Shown here piece after piece: positions 23,492-32,067 of a stretch of DNA of 64,000 nt. A program made the position numbers and the translations under genes. The first letter of the stretch is position 1. Every line of letters starts with the position of its first letter. The stretch covers positions 25,463 through 89,462 of the forward strand of contig CAZMZD010000005.1 in assembly GCA_964570895.1 (NCBI GenBank), given 5' to 3'. The stretch comes from RGIG1918 sp964570895. GTDB lineage: Bacteria > Cyanobacteriota > Vampirovibrionia > Gastranaerophilales > Gastranaerophilaceae. The notes beneath the pieces are model-generated. The model was not told where the DNA came from. It made no database searches and was given only the letters and a program-made list of their open reading frames with translations.

Positions 23492-24331
23492 TTATTGTGT
23501 TGCACCGGATATTAGCCCTAAAACTATGTTTGCGTTCATGGATTCAGTTTGCTGCATTACCGCTGCCACCATAGAAGCCAAAATTTCGCTTTTAACAAGT
23601 TCAGACATTTCATACGCTATATCCGTATCTATAATATTACTTCTTGCTTCAACAATATTTGAATATGTCATTTCTTGGTTTTCAATAATACTATCGAGCG
23701 AAGTCGAAGCGTTTGCGGCGTGCATTGTCTTTGCGTTTAAATCGTCTGTCAGCTGGTCAAAAGTTTCAATTGTTTCGTCTAAATTAGCGTTTTCGCTTGT
23801 AAAATCTATTTCATAGCTATCGATATCAAAACCGTGCAGGTCTTCCGCTTCGCATGATGTATCGAGTTTTAATTTTGAATATTCATCTGATGTGTAGCCC
23901 ACTTGGAAAGTGAAGCCATCTTTTTTATATACAGGGTTATCGCCGTATTTGGTGGAATTTTTAACGCTCTTCATCTGCTCCATTATGCTTTTTGCTTTTG
24001 TTTCAAGAGCTATTTTTTCATCATCAGAGGCGGAACTTGCTTGAAGCGCAAGAGATTTAATTTCAAGCGCTGCGTCTGACATGCTTTGAAATCCGCTTTC
24101 TGCAATTTTTGTTAAACTTTGTGCACCAACAGCGTTTTTATTTGCTGCTTCGTAGCCTCTTATTTGCTTTGTGAGCCCGCTTGCGATCATATAACCTGCG
24201 GGGTCATCGCTTGCCGAGTTAATTCGATAGCCCGTCGAGAGCCTTTCCGCTGATTTTGTTGTCATATCAGTTGCTTTTTTGAGAGCATTAAGCAAACTCA
24301 AAGTTTGACTTTGATTAGAAATAGAAATCAT
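23492..24331 (-). CDS. Flagellin
   Basis: 279 residues, a short flagellin. The N-terminal D0/D1 segment is typical: LSTGYRINSASDDPAGYMIA, then GAQSLTKIAESGFQSMSDAA. The C-terminal D1/D0 segment is NIVEARSNIIDTDIAYEMSE through ILASMVAAVMQQTESMNANI. The central variable region is only about 80 residues, with a single Cys. No other filament, hook or motor gene is in the window. A sigma-28 type promoter and tandem TGTWAM boxes precede it. AAGGG lies 9 nt before the ATG. A perfect CATTGCGC-G-GCGCAATG palindrome lies 43 bp beyond the stop but has no T-tract. Confidence 0.9.
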   Translation of the reverse strand: MISISNQSQTLSLLNALKKATDMTTKSAERLSTGYRINSASDDPAGYMIASGLTKQIRGYEAANKNAVGAQSLTKIAESGFQSMSDAALEIKSLALQASSASDDEKIALETKAKSIMEQMKSVKNSTKYGDNPVYKKDGFTFQVGYTSDEYSKLKLDTSCEAEDLHGFDIDSYEIDFTSENANLDETIETFDQLTDDLNAKTMHAANASTSLDSIIENQEMTYSNIVEARSNIIDTDIAYEMSELVKSEILASMVAAVMQQTESMNANIVLGLISGATQ

Positions 24332-24362
24332 ACCGCACGACCCTTGTAGTTAGATGGAACGT

Positions 24363-24390
24363 TTAACGGCATAATAGTATATATACTTTA
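24363..24390 (-). promoter_or_regulatory. Sigma-28 (FliA) type promoter of the flagellin gene
   Basis: TAAAGTAT (24390-24383), a 12-bp spacer, then GCCGTTAA (24370-24363). Each half matches 7 of 8 bases of the TAAAGTTT/GCCGATAA consensus; the usual spacer is 11. Confidence 0.75.
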
Positions 24391-24406
24391 TAGCAAATTG
24401 ATATAC

Positions 24407-24426
24407 TTTTTACAATTCTTTACAAT
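24407..24426 (-). promoter_or_regulatory. Tandem 10-bp TGTWAM boxes before flagellin
   Basis: On the minus strand, ATTGTAAAGA followed by ATTGTAAAAA, 16 bp upstream of the sigma-28 -35 element and centred 85 bp before the ATG. Confidence 0.5.
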
Positions 24427-24449
24427 TTTTTGCTGATATAATGTGTTTT

Positions 24450-24505
24450 TTGTAAACAATTGTTAACAAAAAGGCAATTTTTAAAGAGAAAAAGTTTTTA
24501 TTAAT
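24450..24505 (+). promoter_or_regulatory. Composite promoter of the 24545 gene: boxes plus AGGCAATT
   Basis: TTGTAAACAA (24450-24459) and TTGTTAACAA (24460-24469) lie in tandem with a 10-bp period, centred 85 bp before the ATG. AGGCAATT follows at 24472-24479 and TATTAAT at about 24499-24505. Confidence 0.5.
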
Positions 24506-24544
24506 GTAAGGATAGGGATATAAAGTTAATAAAGGGGAGTCGTT

Positions 24545-24799
24545 ATGGCGGTTGGAGCAAGAGATGAATTAGATGTTGCATTAGTTAGGAAATATGCTTC
24601 ATTGAAAGTTGATAATCCAATACAAGTTTCAATGGTTGACGCCAGCAAAATGTATGAGGCGATGAACGATTATGCAAGCACTCAAAAAGCAATGCTGCTT
24701 ATGAAAAACAAACTTTACTCAACTTGCGGCAAAGCAACAGCTATGGCAATTCAATATACCAAAACAAAACCTCTAACACCTCGAGCGCATGCGTGCTAA
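24545..24799 (+). CDS. Small unknown protein
   Basis: 84 residues; not recognised. It is mostly helical (ELDVALVRKYASLKVDNP, DASKMYEAMNDYASTQKAML), with Cys56 and a C-terminal Cys (RAHAC at the end). No signal peptide or membrane segment is seen. GGGGAG precedes the ATG. It is divergent from flagellin, and each side has its own tandem TGTWAM boxes, so co-regulation is likely. Its stop codon forms part of a TGCTAAAAT element in front of the maf gene. Confidence 0.7.
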   Translation: MAVGARDELDVALVRKYASLKVDNPIQVSMVDASKMYEAMNDYASTQKAMLLMKNKLYSTCGKATAMAIQYTKTKPLTPRAHAC

Positions 24800-24808
24800 A
24801 ATAATTAA

Positions 24809-25426
24809 ATGATGAAATTTATTTTAGCTTCAAATAGCCCGAGAAGATGTGAAATTTTAAAGCAATATGGCTTTAATTTCGAAGTGGTTAGCTCAAATGC
24901 AGATGAAAAACATCTTGCAGGAAAATTATCAGAAAAGGAGATTTTAGAAAATATTAAATATAATTCAGCAATAAAAGCTTGCAACGTTTGGAACTCAAAT
25001 AAAAATGAAGTTGTTGTGAGCGCTGATACAACTGTAATCAAAAATAATGTGTGTCTTAACAAGCCTCATGATGTAAATGAGGCTTTTTTATATCTAAAAT
25101 CGCTGTCGAATGCTTCGCACAAGGTGTTTACGGCAATTACGGTGCGAGCTGATAATTATGAAAAAACAGAAGTTTTTGAAACGATTGTTTATTTTAGAGA
25201 ATTATCTGACGATGAAATTTTAAACTATATTGATAAATTTAACCCTCTTGATAAAGCGGGTGCTTACGGCATTCAAGATTTTATCTCAGAATGTGAAGCA
25301 AGCAATCCGCCAGCTGCCTCTTTTGTGTCTAAAATTGATGGTAGCTATTATAACGTGATGGGAATTTGCCCTTGGGGTTTAGATAAAATGCTTAAAGATT
25401 ATTGTGCTTCAGTGAACAATAACTAG
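24809..25426 (+). CDS. maf: Maf family nucleoside triphosphate pyrophosphatase
   Basis: 205 residues. House-cleaning pyrophosphatase acting on modified or pyrimidine NTPs. Family motifs: ILASNSPRRCEIL at the N-terminus, VVVSADTTVI with the metal-binding Asp, LSNASHKVFTAITV, and DKAGAYGIQDF. The start is ATGATG at 24809; no Shine-Dalgarno is seen. TGC-TAAAAT ends 6 nt before the first ATG, so the message may be leaderless, although coupling to the small gene 9 nt upstream is also possible. Convergent with the LptD-like gene; I see no clear terminator between them. Confidence 0.93.
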   Translation: MMKFILASNSPRRCEILKQYGFNFEVVSSNADEKHLAGKLSEKEILENIKYNSAIKACNVWNSNKNEVVVSADTTVIKNNVCLNKPHDVNEAFLYLKSLSNASHKVFTAITVRADNYEKTEVFETIVYFRELSDDEILNYIDKFNPLDKAGAYGIQDFISECEASNPPAASFVSKIDGSYYNVMGICPWGLDKMLKDYCASVNNN

Positions 25427-25463
25427 CTTCAGCTAAAATTAGGCTAATCAAAATACTTGAAAA

Positions 25464-27377
25464 CTATAAAGTTTCAGCAGTTGGAACTTTTAAACGGTAA
25501 AATTTTAAATCATCAAACAGTTTTGCGTCGTTTCCTAAATAATTCGGGTTTTGGATTGTAAGTTTGTCGTAAGTGTTTTTATATCTGTTTGTGCCTAACA
25601 TCATGTAAATATCAAATGCTGTGCGATGTCTTATGCTATCGTATGATAAAGCAAACTTTACATCCTCAGGCCCTGCGAGCACGTAAAGCTTGTTTTCTGT
25701 TACCAATTGGTCTTTATAGTTGTCTTTTAAAGGCGAAATCATACCCCTGTAGCCAACTGCGAGATATTTGTTTAATCTTATGTTTTCGTCTATATCAAAC
25801 GTAAGGCGGCCGTATCTGTAGTTGTCAAATATAAACGGGCTTTCGCCATGAATTCCGCCTATCATCATACCAATTTTGGAACCCCATCTGTTCACGCGAG
25901 AATTAACGTATGGGCCGGCTTTTACAAAAGCATTTGTGTCGCCTGTGCCATATAATGTTACAGAAACTTCCCCGCGCCCGCCAACATCAAGCCAAACGTC
26001 TTGTTCTTTGTCGCCAAAGCTTAAGAAATTTTTGTATAATTGTGCTTGATATCTGTAACGCATTGTGCTGAAAGCGTCTTTTTGGTCGTCGTTATGTTCA
26101 TGAAATTCTGCAGCAAGAGCGGTGCTCACTCTTTGTTCAAAAGTTGCATCTAAATCTTTAATCTTCCATCTTTTTTGGTGTGAAATTTGCGCCATATAAC
26201 CGGCTCTGTCTGAACCGTTTATCCATTCTTGGATGTATGCGTGGCGCCCGTAATCTGCACGCCAAAATTTGTTGAATTTATATCTTCCGCGGACGATTAA
26301 ATCTTTGCTGTTGGTTGCCCAGCCGCCTTCCACAAAGTTCCTTTTTGAACGATGTTTTGCAATAATGCCAACTCCGAGCCCGTCGTCGCTATTTGAAACA
26401 AGCGCCGGCACGAGTTTAAGGGTTGAAGCCCCTGGAGTTTTAAACACGAACCCTGGGCCGATATAAGTACCAAATCTGTTTAATGAACCAAATTCCATAG
26501 AGTTGGTTTCAGCGTAGCCTTGGTTTTTATCTGTATAGATATCTAAATCCGCCGCCCTCATAACCTTTAAGTTTTTATAAAAAATTTCTGCGTCTTTAAA
26601 AGTCACAATATCGCGCTCTTTTTCGCTCTTGATAATAATTTCTCTAGTGTGGATTTTGAATTTATCTGAACGCGCTTTTTTAATTTCGTCTGTTGCGAAA
26701 TGTTGTTCTATGATACCTCTGTCATAAAAAGTTCCAAAACCGTGCGAAGCAACGATTGTATCGAGTTTTTGTGCAAGCTCAATTTGCCCGTTCACCATTT
26801 CTATTTTGTTTGCATAAGCATACCCTTCGCGCCCTTTGATTTTGAAAGTTCCATAGTTTGTGGTCGGTTCATCAACTAAAATGTTTTCGTTTGCAAGGTC
26901 GATGAGCATATAATCGCCAACCATTGTGGCGCCGTCTTTGTACAGTTTAACATTCCCGTAGAGTTTTATTGTGTTAAAATCGCGCGAGTATACACCCCTA
27001 TCCGCTGTCAACTTTGATTTTTCAGGTTTTGTTGTGATTTTAACATTGCCTTTGACTTCGACTTCGTTTGTTTCATCATTATAAAAAATCTTGTCGGAGT
27101 CCATAACCACTTCTGTTTTTTCTTGCGCTTTTGCTGCTGTTTCGCTTGTTTTATTTCGTTTCCTTTCGAACAAATTAGGAAGCGCAATTTCTTCATCGTC
27201 AGCGTATTCTGCTCCTTCATGAAATGAATCAAGATCTAATTTGCGCTCTTCTTGCTTGGTGGCTGCTTCTTCTTGCGTTGTTGCTTCAAAATATTCCGGC
27301 TCATTTGCAAAAGTCGTTGTTGTGAATAAATTAAATATGATGACTATATATAAAATTCTGATAATATTTTTTATCAT
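25464..27377 (-). CDS. LPS-assembly protein LptD/OstA-like outer-membrane protein
   Basis: 637 residues. A signal peptide (about 1-25, ending TTTTFA) is followed by an acidic linker. An OstA/LptA-like jellyroll (about 85-260) shows NEVEVKGNVKITTKPEKSKL, FNTIKLYGNVKLYKDG and DYMLIDLANENI. The rest is beta-strand-rich with many aromatic girdle residues and fits an outer-membrane barrel. It should place LPS in the outer leaflet. It lacks the Cys pairs that lock E. coli LptD. The start has no good Shine-Dalgarno; TACAAT lies 6 nt upstream (27384-27389). It follows the EnvC-like gene on the same strand. Confidence 0.82.
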   Translation of the reverse strand: MIKNIIRILYIVIIFNLFTTTTFANEPEYFEATTQEEAATKQEERKLDLDSFHEGAEYADDEEIALPNLFERKRNKTSETAAKAQEKTEVVMDSDKIFYNDETNEVEVKGNVKITTKPEKSKLTADRGVYSRDFNTIKLYGNVKLYKDGATMVGDYMLIDLANENILVDEPTTNYGTFKIKGREGYAYANKIEMVNGQIELAQKLDTIVASHGFGTFYDRGIIEQHFATDEIKKARSDKFKIHTREIIIKSEKERDIVTFKDAEIFYKNLKVMRAADLDIYTDKNQGYAETNSMEFGSLNRFGTYIGPGFVFKTPGASTLKLVPALVSNSDDGLGVGIIAKHRSKRNFVEGGWATNSKDLIVRGRYKFNKFWRADYGRHAYIQEWINGSDRAGYMAQISHQKRWKIKDLDATFEQRVSTALAAEFHEHNDDQKDAFSTMRYRYQAQLYKNFLSFGDKEQDVWLDVGGRGEVSVTLYGTGDTNAFVKAGPYVNSRVNRWGSKIGMMIGGIHGESPFIFDNYRYGRLTFDIDENIRLNKYLAVGYRGMISPLKDNYKDQLVTENKLYVLAGPEDVKFALSYDSIRHRTAFDIYMMLGTNRYKNTYDKLTIQNPNYLGNDAKLFDDLKFYRLKVPTAETL

Positions 27378-27429
27378 TCCATCATTGTACCTTAAATATC
27401 ATTTTTTTGATACAGAACTTATGTATGAT

Positions 27430-28548
27430 TTACCCCGGAATATAGTTTAAAGGATTGACCGTTGCGCCGTTTCTTCTGACTTCGAAGTGCAAGTGTGGTC
27501 CTGTTGCATATCCTGTTGTGCCCACTTTGCCAACAATCTGCCCTTTTTTAACTGCTTGCCCTTTGCTAACTGAAATGCTTGACATGTGGGCGTATAGAGT
27601 TGTTGTTGTTGCGCCGTTAATATTCCCGTGGTTTATAATGACCACGTTTCCGTATCCGCCATACCAGCCGGTGAAGATAACTTTTCCGTCGTTTGCTGCT
27701 TTGATTGGTGTTCTCATTGGCGCGCCAATATCAACTCCGGAGTGGAATATGCGTTTTTTGAATATTGGGTGTGTTCGCCAGCCGTAATATGAAGTTATGC
27801 CGCCGTAAACAGGGCGAATAAAGCTTCCTGTTGCGGTCGGGATTGCTTTTGTTGTGCTTTTGTTAATAAGAGTGCTTAATGTTCTGCTTCTTGCCGCAAG
27901 TTCTCTTTCTGCTCGTTCCCAAGTTGCTCTGTCTGTTTTTAGTTTGTTAATTAATTTTTCGTTTTTGCCTATTTCAATTTCAAGATTTTTTTGCTGAATT
28001 TGCATATTTTTCTCGTTTTTTGAAAGCATAAGTTTTTGATTTATGATTTTTTCTTTCAAAACGAGAATGTGGCGAGTTTTCTTTTGCATTTTTGCAATTC
28101 TCGCCCTATCTTCTTGCATAATCAAATTGACGAAATAAATTCTATCCAAAAAATTGTTTATATTTCTTGCATTAAATAAAAATTCGATATAGTTTTTTCT
28201 TTGGGTTTTATATATTTGAACAATTCTTTTATCTGTTGCTTTCATTTGACTGTGATAGTCTTTATAAGCCTCTTCAAGCTTGTTTTCAAGAGAATTCAAA
28301 TTGTTTTGTGTTTCAGTCAGTCTTTGTTTTGTTGAATGAAGATTTTTTTGGTTTTTTTGAAGCCTTTGTTGATTTGAATAAAGTTTGTTTGTTTCGATTT
28401 TTTCTAAAAGCTTAAGTTTATAGATTTTATCTTTTGCAACTTGCCTTTGTTGGTTAACTTGTTTTAAAGATTGCTCAGCAAAAGAAGGGGTGCAAGAGTA
28501 CACCACGGCACAAAATAATAAAATTATAAAACTAAGTTTTATGCGCAT
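27430..28548 (-). CDS. EnvC-like M23 metallopeptidase with coiled coil
   Basis: 372 residues. A signal peptide (about 1-24, ending PSFA; a Cys at VYSC might instead be a lipobox) is followed by two long coiled-coil helices (about 25-220) and a C-terminal LytM domain. Zinc ligands are intact: HSGVD gives His269 and Asp273, and HLHFEV gives His352 and catalytic His354. E. coli EnvC has lost these residues and only activates amidases; this one should cut peptidoglycan cross-links itself. It probably acts in cell separation. GAGG lies 4 nt before the ATG; a 35-residue membrane peptide gene ends 1 nt upstream. Confidence 0.92.
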   Translation of the reverse strand: MRIKLSFIILLFCAVVYSCTPSFAEQSLKQVNQQRQVAKDKIYKLKLLEKIETNKLYSNQQRLQKNQKNLHSTKQRLTETQNNLNSLENKLEEAYKDYHSQMKATDKRIVQIYKTQRKNYIEFLFNARNINNFLDRIYFVNLIMQEDRARIAKMQKKTRHILVLKEKIINQKLMLSKNEKNMQIQQKNLEIEIGKNEKLINKLKTDRATWERAERELAARSRTLSTLINKSTTKAIPTATGSFIRPVYGGITSYYGWRTHPIFKKRIFHSGVDIGAPMRTPIKAANDGKVIFTGWYGGYGNVVIINHGNINGATTTTLYAHMSSISVSKGQAVKKGQIVGKVGTTGYATGPHLHFEVRRNGATVNPLNYIPG

Positions 28549-28549
28549 T

Positions 28550-28657
28550 TTACCTCATGAACAAAGGTAAGACTATGCCCATTCCCACCATCCAAAAAAC
28601 AACGGCAATGGTTATAACCCATACAATTACTTTTCTGTTTTGTCTGAAAAATTCCAT
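28550..28657 (-). CDS. Small single-pass membrane protein (35 residues)
   Basis: A 36-codon frame: short basic start MEFFRQNRKV, one hydrophobic helix with two Trp (VIVWVITIAVVFWMVGMGIV), and a C-terminal LPLFMR. GAGGG lies 4 nt before the ATG, and the stop is 1 nt before the EnvC-like start, so the two are probably co-translated. The N-in, single-helix form with a ribosome binding site argues for a real gene. Function unknown; it might assist the septal peptidase. Confidence 0.6.
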   Translation of the reverse strand: MEFFRQNRKVIVWVITIAVVFWMVGMGIVLPLFMR

Positions 28658-28723
28658 TTTCCCTCACAATTCCAATATTATTTTACCTGCAAAAAGTGCA
28701 TGAGGCAAATTTTGTGAATAAAG

Positions 28724-30415
28724 TTAACGTTTTGGTGTGCAAGCAGGGTCGTCTTTGTCAATTAAACCATCGTAATCGTTATCAATTCCATCCGAGCAAG
28801 AATTAATTGAATAAATACTCTCTGCTTGCGGGGTGAGAATTAAGTATTTGTCATCGATTGAATTGTATAGAGAATAGAAATGATTTTTGTAAATTTCACC
28901 TATATTATTACTTTCAATGATAATTATATTCTCGTCATTTTTGTTAAAGCCGCTGTAAGAAAAATTTGCGCTTCCCGTGATTAAATATTTTCTATCAACC
29001 AAAATTGATTTTTCATGGTTTTTTCCGCCCCAATTTTCAACTTTTAAATCAATTTTGCTGTCGCGAAGAATGCTGTGTTTGCTTGATCTTGAAGAGGCAC
29101 CAACCGCGTCTAAAATAATTTTAATTTTCACTCCTCTAGCCTCTGCCTCAAGAAGTTCTGCGGTCAGAGTTTTGTGTGTTAAATAAAATGCGCTAATTAA
29201 AATTTCCTTTTTGGCATTTTGTATAATTGGGCGAATAGCATTATTAAAAACATCGCTTTTCGGCGTAAAATATATGCTTACGGTATCTTTATCATTAAGT
29301 TTTTTGTTTAACAAACTTCTTTTTGTTTTGCTCTGTTGGAAATTGCCGCTTTTCATTTCGAAAAACTCGTCTTCGTAAATTTTGGCAATTTCTTTATCTC
29401 TGATAATTAGCGCTATGTTTGAATTATAGCCGCCACTTCCTGTGCTTGTTAAATTCATTGAGCCTGTGAACACAGTGTTTGAATCGAAAATGAAAAATTT
29501 GTCATGCATAATTATGTCGCAGCTGTCGCGCGTGACATCGAAAGATTTTAAATATTTTTCCGATTTATCGCCATCCGTTAATTGCTTGTTGTTAAAATCT
29601 GCAACCCCTTGAATTTTCACTCCTCTCGCTTTAGCTTGAAGCAGGGCGTTATATATTTCATCTTGGTTGCTAAATTCATATAATGCAAAATAAATTGTTG
29701 ATTTTGCATTTTTAATTTCTCTTATGAGCGCTTGCGCTGCTTGTGTTTTTGATTTTAGTGAAGGCTTTTTGGCTAAAGTCGGGTTAACAAAATAAATTTC
29801 TATACTGTCTGAAATATATTTTATTTCTTGAGTTTGCTTGTTTGAGGCGGTTTCCTTTGGCCTGTTTGCTTTTGCATTTTTGATTATCTTTTCTATATCT
29901 TCATAAGCTAAATAGTAGTCGTATCTTTCAGGATTGTAAGAATAGCCCCAGCCTTCTCTTAGTAAGGTTTTTGCAAAATCTATATCATCAAGAAAAATTT
30001 GCGCCCAGCCATAATTTCTTTCTTTATTCGCTTTTGCAAATATATTTACTTTTACAAATTTGTGCTCAAGCGCGTTTTTTGAAAACTCTTTTGCCCCTTC
30101 TCCTAAAGCCACTGCTTCATCCGGAGTTATAGAATAAATTTTTGCTAAAAAAGCAGTTTTGGCGCTTTTTGTGCTCGGAAAAGCGCTGGCTAAATTAAGA
30201 TGAAAAAGTTCGTCTTGGTCTTTAATTTTATTTTTATTTATATCTATATAAAATAAATCGCCTTCGACGACTTCAAGAATTTCAAAAACGTTATTTTCTT
30301 CTCCTTTTTTAAATATTCCAAAAGTAAGCAATAAAGCGGCTATAAGAATAATTGAAAAATAAAAAATTTTTCTTGTAAGTGTGTTGTTTAAAGTTTCTTT
30401 AATCTTTTCGTTCAT
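28724..30415 (-). CDS. Membrane-anchored thermonuclease-like / phospholipase D-like fusion protein
   Basis: 563 residues. A single N-terminal membrane anchor (about 16-33) is followed by a region resembling an SNase (thermonuclease) fold: LEVVEGDLFYIDINKNK, then AQIFLDDIDFAKTLLREGWG. Two PLD motifs follow: MHDKFFIFD with His304/Lys306 and NHEKSILVD with His467/Lys469, both with the downstream GSxN. The last 25 residues read CSDGIDNDYDGLIDKDDPAC, a calcium-binding Asp-repeat closed by two Cys. It probably works outside the inner membrane as a nuclease or phosphodiesterase. The ATG at 30415 has AAGG upstream and places the anchor correctly; an in-frame ATG lies at 30448. Confidence 0.8.
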   Translation of the reverse strand: MNEKIKETLNNTLTRKIFYFSIILIAALLLTFGIFKKGEENNVFEILEVVEGDLFYIDINKNKIKDQDELFHLNLASAFPSTKSAKTAFLAKIYSITPDEAVALGEGAKEFSKNALEHKFVKVNIFAKANKERNYGWAQIFLDDIDFAKTLLREGWGYSYNPERYDYYLAYEDIEKIIKNAKANRPKETASNKQTQEIKYISDSIEIYFVNPTLAKKPSLKSKTQAAQALIREIKNAKSTIYFALYEFSNQDEIYNALLQAKARGVKIQGVADFNNKQLTDGDKSEKYLKSFDVTRDSCDIIMHDKFFIFDSNTVFTGSMNLTSTGSGGYNSNIALIIRDKEIAKIYEDEFFEMKSGNFQQSKTKRSLLNKKLNDKDTVSIYFTPKSDVFNNAIRPIIQNAKKEILISAFYLTHKTLTAELLEAEARGVKIKIILDAVGASSRSSKHSILRDSKIDLKVENWGGKNHEKSILVDRKYLITGSANFSYSGFNKNDENIIIIESNNIGEIYKNHFYSLYNSIDDKYLILTPQAESIYSINSCSDGIDNDYDGLIDKDDPACTPKR

Positions 30416-30517
30416 CTTGAACCTTAAAATACTTGCAAATGGTCGCATATTTTTATAAAAAATGCAAATGTGACACTTTTCTTAAAAATTTTACTGTATA
30501 ATGATGGTTGAGGAAAT

Positions 30518-31162
30518 ATGTCTAATATAGAATTAATCAAAAATAAAATTTCTGCAATTGATAAAGAAGATTATTATTCTTTATCTGATTTGCATGTTCA
30601 CACGAATTATTCTGATGGCAAGTGTGATTTTAGAGCAATTTTAGAAAAAGCAAAAAGTCTTAATTTTAAAAATCTTGCAATTTCTGACCATAACACAATG
30701 CAGGGGTATTTTGAAAACTCTTGGAGAGAATATGACTTTTTAATTCCTGCAGTTGAGTTTGATTGTTTAGACGGGCACCTTTTGGTTCACATTTTAGGCT
30801 ATGGAGTTGACCCTGAAAACAAAGAGTTGCAAGCGATTTGCGCTAAAGATAAAGCGGGCTGTGTCCATGTTTTGCCAAGGCTGATGAGAGCAAAAACTCC
30901 AAAACGCGTGATTGATGCGATACACAATGCCGGCGGAATTGCGGTTCTTGCGCACCCTTGCTGCATGTGGGTTTTATCTCTTGATAGATATGTTAAAAAG
31001 CTTAAAAAAATGGGGCTTGATGGAATTGAAGTTTACTATCCTTACAAGAAATTGAGGGGCATTGTTAAATTCCATAATTCAAAAAATATTTCTGCGCTTG
31101 CCCAAAAGTATGACCTTATAAAAACCGGCGGTTCGGATTGCCACGATATGATAGGAGAATAA
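30518..31162 (+). CDS. PHP-domain phosphoesterase
   Basis: 214 residues. Metal-binding motifs of the PHP family: LHVHTNYSDGK (motif I), ISDHNTMQGY (II), GGIAVLAHPC (III) and GGSDCH near the C-terminus (IV). The order and size resemble TrpH-type 5'-3' exonuclease or nucleoside-diphosphatase proteins. No signal peptide is seen. TATAAT at 30497-30502 is a likely -10 and GAGG precedes the ATG. It starts a plus-strand cluster with hit, cobO and mlaD and is divergent from the nuclease-PLD gene. Confidence 0.88.
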   Translation: MSNIELIKNKISAIDKEDYYSLSDLHVHTNYSDGKCDFRAILEKAKSLNFKNLAISDHNTMQGYFENSWREYDFLIPAVEFDCLDGHLLVHILGYGVDPENKELQAICAKDKAGCVHVLPRLMRAKTPKRVIDAIHNAGGIAVLAHPCCMWVLSLDRYVKKLKKMGLDGIEVYYPYKKLRGIVKFHNSKNISALAQKYDLIKTGGSDCHDMIGE

Positions 31163-31164
31163 AA

Positions 31165-31473
31165 ATGACAGATTGTATTTTTTGTAAAATTGCAAATGGC
31201 GAAATACCATCAACAAAAATCTATGAAAACGACCACGTTTTTGCAATTAATGACCTGCACCCAAAAGCTCCAAAACATGTGCTTTTAATTCCAAAAGTGC
31301 ACATTGAAAACTTTGCAGAATTGGCTGATGAAAACCTTGCTATGGAATTGTATCGCGCAATTCATGAAATAACAAAACAAGAAAATATGGTTAATTTTAA
31401 GCTCCATGTGAATAATGGCAAAGGCGCCGGGCAAGAAGTTATGCACTTGCATATACACATTATGGGGTATTAA
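31165..31473 (+). CDS. HIT family nucleotide hydrolase/transferase
   Basis: 102 residues. CIFCKIANGEIPS opens the protein (two Cys of the HinT-type zinc form). NDLHPKAPKHVLLIPKVHI follows, and HLHIHIMG is the HxHxHxx catalytic triad at the very end. It hydrolyses nucleoside phosphoramidates or similar adenylates. It stops just after the triad, about 8-10 residues shorter than usual HinT proteins. AGGAG overlaps the end of the PHP gene 2 bp away. The ATG at 31165 is preferred to an in-frame start at 31138 that would overlap the PHP gene. Confidence 0.92.
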   Translation: MTDCIFCKIANGEIPSTKIYENDHVFAINDLHPKAPKHVLLIPKVHIENFAELADENLAMELYRAIHEITKQENMVNFKLHVNNGKGAGQEVMHLHIHIMGY

Positions 31474-31500
31474 ACTTTTCATTTATGATACAATTTTTTT

Positions 31501-32067
31501 ATGAGAAAAGAACTGTTTAACCCTGATTTTTCAAAACGCGGCTATATTCAAGTTTACACAGGAAACGGAAAGGGTAAAACCACCGCTTCTTTTGGGCTTG
31601 CTCTTCGCGCGCTTGGAAGGGGTTGGGACGCGCTTGTTGTTATGTTCGCGAAAGGCGGAAACAACTATGGCGAGCTTATTTCATTTAAAAATTTGGCAAA
31701 AGAAATAGACAATAAATTAAAAATTGTAAATGCTGGGCTGGATAAGGTTTTGTTCAAAAAAAATGTCACAGAAGCAGACAGGGCTGAAATTAAAAAAGGC
31801 TGGGAGATTGCAAAATGTGGCATACAATCAGGCGAATATTCGCTTGTGATATTAGATGAAGCAAACATTGCAATTGACCTTGATTTGATTGATGTTGATG
31901 AAGTTGTGGAAGTTTTAAAGAACAAACCTGATAATGTTGAAGTTGTGCTCACGGGGCGCAGGGCTCATAAGAAAATTATCGAAGTTGCCCACCTTGTGTC
32001 TGAAATTAAGCCTGTTAAACATTATTGGGATATTGGGGTCAAAGCTCGCGAAGGGGTTGAATTTTGA
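31501..32067 (+). CDS. cobO: ATP:corrinoid adenosyltransferase, CobO/BtuR/CobA type
   Basis: 188 residues. It transfers 5'-deoxyadenosyl from ATP to cob(I)alamin or its precursors. IQVYTGNGKGKTTASFGLAL is the family P-loop, and LVILDEANIAIDLDLI is the Walker B-like segment. VVLTGRRAHKKIIEVAHLVS and the C-terminal EIKPVKHYWDIGVKAREGVE are diagnostic. No other cobalamin gene is nearby, so it may serve salvage. No Shine-Dalgarno is seen; TACAAT ends 6 nt before the ATG (31489-31494). The gene overlaps the mlaD start by 4 bp. Confidence 0.93.
   Translation: MRKELFNPDFSKRGYIQVYTGNGKGKTTASFGLALRALGRGWDALVVMFAKGGNNYGELISFKNLAKEIDNKLKIVNAGLDKVLFKKNVTEADRAEIKKGWEIAKCGIQSGEYSLVILDEANIAIDLDLIDVDEVVEVLKNKPDNVEVVLTGRRAHKKIIEVAHLVSEIKPVKHYWDIGVKAREGVEF

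Noticed and set aside
24797..24809. Certainty of a leaderless maf start
   Set aside because: TGCTAAAAT includes the stop codon of the upstream gene, so the match may be accidental and maf could be translated by coupling; kept only as a candidate.
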